Source: Phoenix dactylifera
Lineage: Eukaryota; Streptophyta; Magnoliopsida; Arecales; Arecaceae
DNA: 64,000 nucleotides
Assembly (NCBI RefSeq): GCF_009389715.1
Contig: NW_024067738.1
Location: forward strand, 310,001-374,000
Direction: 5' to 3'
Of this stretch, positions 32,341 to 42,975 are shown piece by piece. Numbering within the stretch: position 1 is the stretch's first letter; each line of letters begins with the position of its first letter. The notes beneath the pieces were generated by a model, which saw nothing but the letters and a program-made list of their open reading frames with translations, did not search any database and had not been told where the DNA came from. Made by a program: the position numbers and the translations under genes.

Positions 32341-34780
32341 CCCATAAAAAAATGCTAACTAGCTTAATCAGTAAAGTTACACAACATTACCGCTAACTAT
32401 ATATTTAATTTTTTAAATCTCGTTCTGATCTGATTTTTGCCAAACTTCTTCTCGTTCTATCTTTTAAATTAAAAAAAAATTATCATAAAAATATGATCCA
32501 ATAACTTACTAATGTAGATCTCAAAACTCTATCCAATAAATATAGCATGAAGGAAAAAGGAGGTTGGAGATCTTGGATACCCCTGGTTGACATCTCGTCT
32601 GGCCCTTTGCTGTGATCATCATGAACATATCGGCGTACAGCAGACCAAGTCTCCCTGAAGTCGACAAGATATCCTTTCAACTTGGATGCCTTTCAACTTC
32701 CTTGTAATTGTTGCCTATGCTGTGGGTTTGTTTAGCTTTCCACGTCCAAATGGATCCACGTTTAAACATGACTGTCCATTTCTTTGTAATTGTACGATTA
32801 GATATCTTTTTTCTTCTGTGCGACCTGCCTCATCCAAATTCTGGACCCATCAGCTTAGTGGTCCATAATTTCGAGCTAGGGGACAAAATTAATTAGATAG
32901 TAGTTATAAAATAATTTTAAAAGGTAAAGTTAGGTACACGTTATAACGCTTCAGCAGACGTACCACCTGCGCTTGCCTTGTCTTTATCCCATCTGAGGCC
33001 CCTCCTGTTTGGAAACTTTGAGATTATTTTTCTCCATGGGATTTGGCACAGCTGCAACTCTCCAAATCGCCGCTCAAAACTATATTGAATACTATTACAT
33101 GTATCGAAAATGGCATCCCTCGCTGGGCAGCAGCCTTGTTATGTCTTTATAACCCACTTCATACAAAATATAATTTTTTTTCATAAATATTCTTCTAAAA
33201 ATTTAAATTTATGTGAATATTTTTTAAAAATTTATATTTATTTTTATATCTAAATAAAATACTGTTTTTGCACAAATGCTCCTGATATAACGATTATTTT
33301 AACACCATTAATAAAAACTATATTTGTTGAAATTAAAAATAAAATAAAATTTCAAAATTATTTTTTTGTCCTTCAATATATTCTTTTTATAAATGTTTCT
33401 TTTTGCATGTCTACTCATTAAGAATATTTTACTCTTATATGGCGTAGGTATATATATAAAAATAAGGATAAAAAAAGGAATAGAATAGAAAAATAAGTGT
33501 TTTACGAGGATATACATGCAAATATCAATGTTCGAAAAGTATTCATACAAAATTCGATATTTAGGAGGGTATTTATGCAAAAAATTTAAATATAAAAGAG
33601 AAATATTTCATCGATTACCTAATTTAATGTTAATTATTGAAAAAAAAATTATTCCATCGAATGCAATCTAGAAACTCTAAAATATCTTCTTGCATAAAAT
33701 TATATATTTCAAGAATTTCTAATTTATGCAATAGATCATCTCAATGTATAATCGTAATAAGATGATATAGAGTATTAGTTTCGGAACAACTTGGTGCGTA
33801 GATAGAGCATCTATAAAATCTATTTTTTTATAAATAGATATTTTAGATTTTCTTAATCACCCACTAAAATTGAATTTGATGGCAAATAACAAAAAATTTT
33901 CAACACTCCATCTATATTATAATCTCACCCTCTTTTTTGTTGGAATAGATCCCATAACCTTTCACATAGAAAGAGAATCCTTATTATAAAATTGAGTTTT
34001 AGAGTTCTGGGTACGCTTATACATTTGTAAATATAATACTAAATAGAAGATTAGCTGCATGATGATCAATCCAATAAATTTCCACATGTATGAGCATTAA
34101 TAGTAGCACATGGGGGATTTAGTCTAGTACAAAAAAAAAAAATTATTTTTTTCTTGATATAGCGGTGACTCATACCAGCTCTGTGTAAGTGCATCCAGTA
34201 AAATCATAACTTTTCTAAAGAACGGAGATCTAGTCTGCCGCACTGTGCATTAAAATTATTGCACCTGATATGCATTGTATATTAAATTTTATATTTTTTA
34301 TTTATTTAAATAACTGATGATAATTAAGGATTTTATATGAACGATAATGATAGTTAAAAAAAAAAAAAGGAGAGAGAGAGAGAGAGAAAAGATGATGAGG
34401 ATGATGATGGTTGATGCCAAGGAGGGAAAAAAAATCTGGCGCAAGGGGAAAGCTGGGGTGGGTGGGGCCCACAGACTAGGCGCGTGCCTCGCCGGGGCAG
34501 CAGCGCGTGCTCTGGAACCCGGCAGTCGTGGGCCCCCACTATTAATCTTTTCCATTTTGAAGTTACCGTCCGGTTTTCTCTTGTCGTCTTCCGCCTTGTC
34601 TTCGCGGATTTCGCCGAGAATAGACTTCCCAAATTACCCCTACTTCGGACGCGAAAGGATGATTCACCGCGTCAACCGTTGGATTGTACCGTAGCTACTT
34701 CAAGATTTGGGTACGATAAAAAAAAGCTCGAAGTGCTTTGAGAGCTGCGCGAGCGCGATCTGACGCCGAAAAAAGACCAA
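32341..34780. other. AT-rich intergenic DNA
   Basis: Very AT-rich, especially 33,170-34,340, with poly(A)/poly(T) runs and a short GA run at 34370-34387. No coding exon supported. The small ORFs at 34298-34741 lie in a mixed GA-rich and GC-rich patch and match nothing I know. Confidence 0.45.
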
Positions 34781-34788
34781 CCGTCCTT
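34781..34788. repeat. hAT target site duplication CCGTCCTT, left
   Basis: Exact 8-bp copy at 36174-36181. Eight bases is the hAT standard. Confidence 0.92.
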
Positions 34789-35328
34789 TAGGGGTGGCAA
34801 AATATGATCCGACCCGCCAACCCGACCCGTATTCGACCCGCCATAAATAGGTTTGGGTTTGGCTTAAACGGGTTCGGGTCATAAACAGGTTGACCCATTT
34901 AACCTGTTTATTAATTGGGTCGGATACAGGTTTAAGATGTCTAACCCGTTTAACCTGTATAACCTGTTTAATAACCTGTTTAATATATGGGTCAGATTGG
35001 ATAAGGGCCACAGCCCACAGCCCACAAAGACCCATCAGTCACCCGTTTAAAACCTTCTCTGAGTTCTCTCCAAGTTCACTGTTCACCTGGGCACCGCTGC
35101 CCCTTTTTTTTCGTTTTAGTTCAACCTGAACCCCACCCTCGAGCCCGCCGCCTCCGACCACTCCGACGGCGCCGACGACCCCTCCCGCCTCCCCGACCTC
35201 CTCTTCCGCCCCCGCAAGCCGGCTTCCAACCTCCTCCCTCCCCTCGGCATTTCCTTTTTGGCTTTTCTGCTCCGCGATGGGGATTGGGGATCGAACCCTA
35301 GAGGCCTAGATGCATTCTCCGCTCCGCG

Positions 35329-35451
35329 ATGGCCGATGGGGATCCATCTCTTCGACAACTCCGCGGCCTCGCCGGCAACTCCGACGACTCCGACGACTCC
35401 AACGAGGATGAATCCTCGTCCGACGACAGCAACGACGATCCCATCGACTCC
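35329..35451 (+). pseudogene. Exon-like fragment carried in the hAT element, acidic Ser/Asp-rich
   Basis: From ATG 35329 the frame reads MADGDPSLRQLRGLAGNS, then an Asp/Ser/Asn-rich stretch. It ends at a consensus-like donor (CTCCG/GTAAGAGGG). An upstream frame at 35120-35250 (LEPAASDHSDGADDPSRLPD) has similar composition. The source gene is not recognised. It could be the start of a nuclear or transcription-related protein, but nothing decides this. Confidence 0.4.
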
Positions 35452-35597
35452 GGTAAGAGGGACCTCTAGTTCTTTTTTTTTTTATTGCCAAAAGGGGAAC
35501 TTCTAGTTCCGGCTCTCCCCCACCCCCCACCATCGTCCTCCCCTTTCCCCTCCACCCATCGTGTCTGCCCCTTTCATCGTCACCTACGCAACGCAAA

Positions 35598-35960
35598 ATG
35601 GCGATCTGGTGGTGGCGCAGCACCGCACCCTTCCTGGAGGCCACCGCCGCCGACGACGACCCCAGCATCGCCATTCACGGCCGCGAGCGGCCCCTCCTGT
35701 CGGACCCCGGGCCAACCCCACCAGTTCCCTCTCCATCCTCGAGCGCCTCCGCTCCCACGCTCGAATCCCTCCTCGCCACCCTCAAGACCGTCTCCTTCCT
35801 CCTCGACCAGCAAATTAATGGCAGATCTCGAGCTCAATCTAAGCCCCCGGTCGATAGCAAGGAGCAGGAGGAGGGTCTCAACTCTCAGTCAAGGCATTTC
35901 TGGAGGTGGCGGAGAAAGAGGAGGGCAAACTGCAAACAGGTTAGTAGGTTACCTGTTTAA
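35598..35960 (+). pseudogene. Second gene-like fragment in the hAT element
   Basis: ATG 35598 opens 120 codons: MAIWWWRSTAPFLEATAAD, then a Pro/Ser-rich middle, LESLLATLKTVSFLLDQQI and a basic end running into the subterminal repeat. Composition is GC-rich and exon-like, and the last codons are transposon sequence, so it cannot be a complete native protein. Parent gene not recognised. Confidence 0.35.
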
Positions 35961-36173
35961 CGGGTCAGGTCGGGTTAAACATAATTCCTGACCTGTTTAT
36001 TAAACAGGTTACACGGGTCGGGTCAGGTTACCCGTTTAATAAACAGGTCAGGTTTAGGTTGTAATTTCCTGACCTGTTTAATAAACAGGTCGGGTTCAGG
36101 TTTATAATTTTCTGACCCGATCTGCATCTGACCCGACCTGTTTATGTCCAACCCGACCCGATTGCCACCCCTA

Positions 36174-36181
36174 CCGTCCTT
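36174..36181. repeat. hAT target site duplication CCGTCCTT, right
   Basis: Exact copy of 34781-34788. Confidence 0.92.
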
Positions 36182-36232
36182 TCGTGCGAAAGATTATCTT
36201 ATTGTTTGCCACTCCTGTCCTCTCCGCTGCTA

Positions 36233-37266
36233 GGGGGCGTTTGGTATGGAATGATCGTCCTAAGATCAAGGGTGATATGGGTAGAGGTGATGAGATCACC
36301 GCATTTGGCTGCACCACGGTAATCTACGTAGCGGTGATATTAAATCACCTCCACTCATCAAATCATCCCCCAATTCGGTGATGGGATATCTGTCCTTGAG
36401 GTCGGAAATTCAAGATCACCCCAAGGCAGTGATCCTGAATTGAAAGTTAAAGACAAAAAAACCCCTCAAGTTAGCATAAAAATTGATATATCAATATACC
36501 ATCAATATATTATATCAATATTATATATATATATTATGTTGATATTATATATTATATTAATGATATATATTATATTATAATATATTACTAATCATATTAT
36601 TATCCTATTATTGAAGGATAATTTTAAATTCTAGTAGAAATACATTTTTATTTTTTATATTTATATAATGAAAATATATAATATATTACTATATTACTTC
36701 TATTTACCTTATTTTTTAATCAAAATAATTATTAGTATTAAAAAAATTATTATAAGTATAAATAAAAATATTAATTCTATAATAAAAATAACATATTTTT
36801 ATAAGATTAATAATTTATAGAAGTAATAAATATATTTTTATAGAATATATTAATAATTAATATATTGATAAATATATTAATATTTTATTATAATATATTT
36901 TATATGATTAGTAAATATATGATAAGGGCTACTAAAAGTAGAATATGTGACAAAATTATGGAGTTATTATAGAAATTAGTATATTGACTTATATTTTTAA
37001 TTTATGAGAATTAAAATACATAAAAAAATCTATTTAAGATATATCAAAGGTATTTGTGGTATTATGTTGTCAGTAATTTTGGATCCTCGTACCATACCAA
37101 ACAAGTTACTCATAGATATTCGGAAATTTTTAATCACTGAACCATGGTCTACTAAACACATTAACCTTAGATCATCGGGATCAAATCATTCCAGTATTCA
37201 AATCACGGAGAATCTTAGATCATCATGGTGATCCGTGGTGATCCTGTCGGGTTACCAAACGCCCCC
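36233..37266. mobile_element. Harbinger/Tourist-like MITE
   Basis: The left end GGGGGCGTTTGGTAT and right end TTACCAAACGCCCCC form an inverted repeat of about 14 bp. TA stands outside both ends. The GGGCGTTTGGT end is typical of PIF/Harbinger-derived Tourist elements, which normally duplicate TWA; here only TA is clear. Subterminal parts rich in GATCA/TGATC are inverted as well (TCCTAAGATCAAGGGTGAT against ATCATGGTGATCC). The middle is very AT-rich with no transposase. It starts only 52 bp after the hAT element. Confidence 0.75.
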
Positions 37267-37456
37267 TACCCCTTTTTTTTTTTTTTTCTTCAACTGCAAA
37301 AGTGTATAATTTTGGTCCTAATCATTAGGTCAGTGGTTGTACGGAAATCTCGCTTGGAGGGTAACGGCAGTCTTGGAAACGGGTCCGGATCAGTGAATGT
37401 ACGGTGAATGATCTGTGCTGCTGCTTCCGTCTTTCACTCACCGGGACAAAAATTTT

Positions 37457-37999
37457 GACCAGAGATGATTGCGTCCAAGGATTTTTAAATCTGGATGGAT
37501 CGGTTACCTCCTTGATTGACGGAGACCGAGATGAATGGACATCAAATAAATATTTTTTTAAAAAAATAAAAATTTTAAACACCTTAACAAATATTTTTAG
37601 AGAAGGAGAGCAAAATCTCAACCAACATGTTAAATCTAGAATTAAAAACTAAATTAAAGTTTAATTTTAATATTATTAATCTTAATTTTTACTGATTTTT
37701 ATTGGCTAAGACATTAGTATTAAATTTTGACCAGAGATGATTGCGTCCAAGGATTTTTAAATCTGGATGGATCGGTTACCTCCTTGATTGACGGAGACCG
37801 AGATGGATGGACATCAAATAAATTTTTTTTAAAAAAATAAAAATTTTAAACACCTTAACAAATATTTTTGGAGAAGGAGAGCAAAATCTCAACCAACATG
37901 TTAAATCTAGAATTAAAAACTAAATTAAAGTTTAATTTTAATATTATTAATCTTAATTTTTACTGATTTTTATTGGCTAAGACATTAGTATTAAATTTT
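37457..37999. repeat. 272-bp direct tandem duplication
   Basis: Copy 1 (37457-37728) and copy 2 (37729-37999) both start GACCAGAGATGATTGCGTCC and end ATTAGTATTAAATTTT. By eye they differ at about four places (GATGAATGG/GATGGATGG, one in a T run, TTTTTAGAG/TTTTTGGAG, one single-base gap). The duplication is therefore recent. No transposon ends are seen. Confidence 0.95.
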
Positions 38000-38579
38000 T
38001 TACATACACAATATTTGAAGATGTATGGTACGAATACAAATCAAAATTTTCGAATTACACACTAAAATAGGTTTACATGGAGCTATTAAACCTTTGATCT
38101 TCCAATATAGAATTGAAAGTTTATTGTGTTATTGAGACATGCACATGTATATTAAGTTTGTTTGAATTTGAAAGGTTGTGTATTTCTAATTTCATCTTTT
38201 TTTTAATTTTTTTCTGAAACTAATATTCGATAAGCTTCCATTTAGTTGCTGGCTTAAACGTTTTTTTACGAATAACCTGAATTCAATCGGCACACTTTTT
38301 TTTTTTTTTTTTGGAGACAAGAAGCCACCGACAAGCTAAAATATCTTCTAACACCAAATTGCTGGTTCCATTGATCAAACCAACCAATTTAAGTAAAATT
38401 AACAGAACATATATTTATTTATTTATTTTTGGGTAAAACCCTATATTCAAATTTCGAACACAAAAATTATGAGAAAAATTTGTGGGACCTCTATTCATGT
38501 TTTTTCAACAAAACCTGTATTCAAGTTTTGAATCGAATAATTTTGAAAAAAAATAATGAGATAGTTTTCTTTGAGAAAT

Positions 38580-38582
<3 letters not shown>
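38000..38582. other. AT-rich spacer
   Basis: Nothing coding. T18 run near 38,298. Confidence 0.5.

Positions 38583-38658
<76 letters not shown>
38583..38658. repeat. (AT)38 microsatellite
   Basis: Seventy-six bases of uninterrupted AT. The Tyr-Ile ORFs on both strands are only this repeat translated. Confidence 0.98.
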
Positions 38659-38661
<3 letters not shown>

Positions 38662-39253
38662 ATGCCCCCACCACCATGCTGCATTGTGATGGAATCCATT
38701 TGCCTAGTCACGGTAAATTGTCTGGATCAGGTCACCAGGTGTGAGCTCACCCTCCTTCCAAGTTCCAAGTGCACCAGCTTGCAGTCCACCGGACCCATGG
38801 CAGCCGACGTCATACTCAGCGATAGCCAGGCTCTGGTCATCTGATTTAAAAAAGTGAGGAGAAGAGATGGATGAAGGAAGCTAAGAAAGCTTGAAAAGGA
38901 CTAGAGATTCTTAAGAACAGAGTAGACTTTTCCAGTACCACAACCGAATCCCACCGGAAACGACAGCTCTTTTCAAGAGAGCAGCAGATCTCCAATCTCC
39001 ATCCCACAAAGCTATGGATCGTTAGACAAATCCGAGGCCAGCCTCAGACTTTCCTCAGACTTTCTCTCCTCTGGAAGGAGCCCGACCAGCAACCACGGAT
39101 TCTGTCACCCCCCATCAGGAGCCCATGTTACTACGCCATGCAATAAAAATGTAGCCAGGTTTCATAGCTGAAGTTCAAGGGAAAACAGAAAAAAGTACAA
39201 CGCTAGTGGGACTGACCGTATGTACATATATAGTTTCTTTCATGTAGAGCCTA

Positions 39254-39256
<3 letters not shown>
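38659..39256. other. Spacer, no gene recognised
   Basis: Mixed composition. No ORF with recognisable content. Confidence 0.45.

Positions 39257-39338
<82 letters not shown>
39257..39338. repeat. Compound microsatellite (CT)n(AT)n(GT)n
   Basis: CT repeats to 39290, AT repeats to about 39322, then GT repeats to 39338, without interruption. Confidence 0.96.
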
Positions 39339-39535
39339 ATGTTTGTATGTATTTCTATAGAAGATATATTTTTTTTTTTGATGTAAAGGGAGGCAAAAGG
39401 AGCTATCCGGTTTTTATTGAAAGTTAATCTTATTTACAACAGAAATAAGAGGTAGATATGAGTTATATTGTCAAGAAAAAAGAGAAACATACAGGATAAT
39501 ATAGTATTCTCAATGCTTTTTGGAGCCTATCTCGA

Positions 39536-40128
39536 TGTCAAAAAGCGTTTCTAAAATATCTTCTGACGCTTTTCCAAAGCGTCGCCAGAGGGGATCTGCC
39601 GACCCTTTTCCAAAGCGTCGCTGGAAGAGAGGATCTACCGACGCTTTAAAGCGCGTCAAAACTGCTTTTTTAGCCAAAAAAAATACCATTTGCGGTCTGC
39701 ATATTCTCCTCCATCACAAATGTTGATGGAGTACAAACGACCGAAACCATAGTGCTGATGAAGCACAAAGAGAAATACAAACACCCTCCCCGATCGGTAC
39801 CTTGATTTCATCTGTGCGGAGTGGTTGGGTTTAGCTATATAAACAGTTTTTTCTTTTTCAGATCCGTCGACGTGGACTAAAATGAGGTGGTTTTTTAGCT
39901 TCCGACGACGCTTTCAACGACGCTTAAAAGCATCGTTATTTAACAACGCAAAAAAGCGTCGTTCAAAGTGTCGTCAATTACATATTACCTTCGACGACGC
40001 TTAAAAGCGTCGTTGTTAGCCGACGCTTTTTACAAGCGTCGGCAAATGTTGGCGGGAAAATTTTTTTGTCGATGCTTGGAATAAGCGTCGGCAAATAAGA
40101 GTCGGAAATTTTCTTTTTTTGTGTAGTG
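39536..40128. mobile_element. CACTA (En/Spm) transposon end, truncated
   Basis: The right edge is GTGTAGTG at 40121-40128, i.e. CACTACAC followed by an A-rich stretch on the minus strand, the CACTA terminal signature. Inward lies a dense subterminal array of CGACGCTT/AAGCGTCG in both orientations, for example ACGACGCTTAAAAGCGTCGT near 39990. Such arrays bind the transposase in this group. The same motif continues sparsely to about 39,540. I found no matching CACTA start on the left and no transposase, so only one end seems to be left. Confidence 0.75.
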
Positions 40129-40131
40129 ATA

Positions 40132-41745
40132 TGTGAGAAAAAAAAGCTAAATGGTTCCAGACCAAGTATCTGATAATCAGGATAGGGAGAGATTTTGATA
40201 ATACTGTTATACTAGTCTAATGGCTTTTGAGGACTATAATTATTGGCCAAGAAAGATTATTAAAGTTTTTTTTTTTTTTAAGGAAGGGAAGCAAAGCCAC
40301 CCGAATTTATTGGAGAGAAGAGAGATTAGAATGGAAAAGAATGAAAGAAAGATCTACAGTTAGAAGCCTAGAGATTGTTATTTAGCTTGCCAGGTTAGAA
40401 GTCTCGTTACTGTAATCAAGAATGTCGTTTGCCACCAACTTTTCTCAGCAGCATTGATATAAATAAAGAAAGTGTGACAAGATGGTGAATTATCCGACCG
40501 GTTGTCTACCCAGAAATTGACCCCCTACTATTACCCAAATTGAAACAGACTCCATTCCAAAATGGATGAAGAGCTTGGTTTTTAGTTAGTAACATGCTTG
40601 GTCTAGTTACTATTGGTTTTTTTTTCTTTTTTTCTTTTGTACAACGATAGCTCATCCTACTGTATATAGGCACAGTAAGCAGAATCAAGAGATGCAATTC
40701 GGCATAACTATAAAGGAGGCGCTCCTTGATGTGTTCAAAAGAACTTTCCGAAATGCTACGCTGCATAGGAGGCGATCTAGTTGGTGACTTTGTTCGCCTC
40801 TCTATACACGTATGCGGTCTAGAACTCACTACTATTAGCCTTTTTTGAAAAATATATTGGGCTTTATTTATTCAAGAGGAGAGATGCTTGAGTGGTACAT
40901 AAATCTTGCACCACAAAAAAAAAAAAAAAAAACTCATACGGCTCTTGTCCAACTTTTCCTTTGACCTAATCCTCTAAAATGCAGCTGCAAGAAATTTCTA
41001 CAATCAGATTTATAATAAGGTTTTTCTTGGCGATACGACTCTGGCATGTAGAAGTTCGCTAGAGAGATTGGATTTATGGGGAATAAGATTTTTTTTTTTT
41101 TTTTTTTTTTTGAGGTAACAGAGAGGGGAGGGCTACATGGAAGAAAAATCTCTCCTAGATTCTATTGACCTATCAAAACTTATCCTGTATGTATGCTGTA
41201 AGAATTCCATGTAAGTTGCATTGTAGAAGATCTGCTGGCCTCTAAGTAGTTTGAATGGTGCAAACTAAGGAGTGTGATAAAAGACTTGTAAATTGGTTAT
41301 GAAGTGCTTTTATATGTCATTTTTGTTGGTTTTCTTTGTATGTGTCAGTTGTTGTTGTTGTTGTTTTTTGTTTTTTGATAAAACAACTTTTAATTTTAGA
41401 TAAGCAATCAATCACTCTTGATTAATGAACCCATTTAAAATGATGACGAATGCTTTGAGTGGCAAAGTTAGGCAAAATATAAAAGAAAGGAAGCTCTGCA
41501 CTAAGCTTCTACTAGAAAATAATGGATAGTGACTACAAGATAACAAAATTATCTGATGAAATCACTGCTCTTAGCTTAAGAATTAACTTTTGAATCCATG
41601 ATTATAAAACAACAAAATAAATGCTTTTTTTTTTATGGAAAACAAGAAAATAATTGCTAAACAACAATTATTATTTAATTTTCCTAATCATGCATTTCAA
41701 TAACGTAACGGGCCACCCAATACCGTTATAGCGGTCTTTCTTTAT

Positions 41746-41795
<50 letters not shown>

Positions 41796-42975
41796 TGGGT
41801 TCTCCAAAACAAAATCCCCTGACGCATGTGGGGCTGTTGGTGGTGGCGGTGGACTTCCCCGGAGATGCGGATTTTTTAATCGGCTTCAAACCTCTGCGGA
41901 CAAGTATGTTTTTGGTCTGTCGGCTTTTCGACGAAAGCGATAAGCATTAGATGAGAAATTACTGTCTCTCTTTTTTTTCATCTTTTATTTTTATTTTTAT
42001 TTTGAATTTTTTTTTGTACATTGGCTACTCATATTAATCTCGTATGAGTATAACCAGCATTATTAAAAAAAGTAGACCGTTCAATAATGAATGAATATCT
42101 CACTTTCGATGCTTACCAATTGGGGGTAACGGAAATTTGAAACCTTTTTTAGAGAAGATGTGGTAAAAAGTTAATGATCTGCGACAAAAAAAAATCGCAT
42201 CAATTTACAAGCAAGCTCAAAGATAGAATTCTACCCTGGGTGAATTTTCTGATCTATAAATAGTACGGAACCCTTTCTTTCAGATAAGAAAGAAACCCCC
42301 ACACGCAAGTCCTCGACTCTATACCAAAATCAATGATTGGGTTGAGAATATTATCTAGCCAATGAAAAGATAAGTTTTCTTGTGGTGATGATGCCGACTT
42401 CTTGCAAAATTTGTATATTTAGACAAAAAAGTAAAACACACACACACACACATCGAAGGAAAAGGTATAGACTCTATATCAATAATTGAATTTGGAGAAT
42501 ACTATGTAGTGGAGAAAAGGATTTTTATGGTGTACTATTTATCCTATGGGAAAACCCCATCAAGGATTACTTCAGCTTCGAGCCAATAAAAGGGGGTGGG
42601 GTCTGATCCAAAATGGCAAATCTAGGGTACTAACCACCATTATTGATTGAGGAAAAGTTCCAAACGCCGTTATTCCAGGTGTAGAATTTGAAGAATGTTT
42701 TTTCTAGTTGTTTTGCTCTTCTCTTATCCAAATGCCTTTAGGGAAGCACCATTTTCTCTAGTAGAATAATGCCCATCCAAGAAAAGTTTTGCCTTTTTAC
42801 CCATCTGAGGAGTTGGATCTGGTTTAGAATGACAACTCTAGGATACTGAACCACCATGCTTGATTAAAAAAGTGATCCTAATGCAAAGAGTAGAAACCAC
42901 TTGAGTAGGTCCAAAGCATGGATATCTTTAGATCTCTAAAGGGACAGAAGTAAGAAATGAAAAGTATTTGATTTT
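40132..42975. other. Intergenic with poly(T) retroposon tails and SSRs
   Basis: T-runs followed by AAGGGAAGCAAAGCCACCCG (40,270s) and GAGGTAACAGAGAGGGGAGGGC (41,112) resemble 39,366 (GATGTAAAGGGAGGCAAAAGG) and 44,822 (GATTGAAAGGGAGGCCTAGGG). These may be 3' tails of a poly(A) retroposon family lying on the minus strand. An (AG)22 run lies at 41747-41790 and a short CA run at 42437-42450. No gene recognised. Confidence 0.4.
41747..41790. repeat. (AG)22 microsatellite
   Basis: Forty-four bases of uninterrupted AG. Confidence 0.97.

Larger units (their letters stand above)
34789..36173. mobile_element. Non-autonomous hAT transposon with gene-like cargo
   Basis: The element is 1,385 bp. It begins TAGGGGTGGCAA and ends TTGCCACCCCTA, a perfect 12-bp terminal inverted repeat, inside the 8-bp duplication CCGTCCTT. 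Both subterminal regions (34800-35000 and 35940-36165) are packed with CAACCCGACCC, ACCTGTTTA and AATAAACAGGT motifs, partly palindromic, as expected of transposase-binding repeats. No transposase is present. The core (about 35,100-35,935) is strongly GC-rich, unlike its flanks, and contains exon-like frames, so it looks like captured gene sequence (Pack-type element). Confidence 0.9.

Noticed and set aside
35306-35837. Minus-strand Arg/Gly-rich ORFs in the hAT core
   Set aside because: The plus strand shows better start, donor and composition; the minus frames look like shadows.
38429-38711. Tyr-Ile repeat ORFs on both strands
   Set aside because: Translation of the (AT)38 microsatellite.
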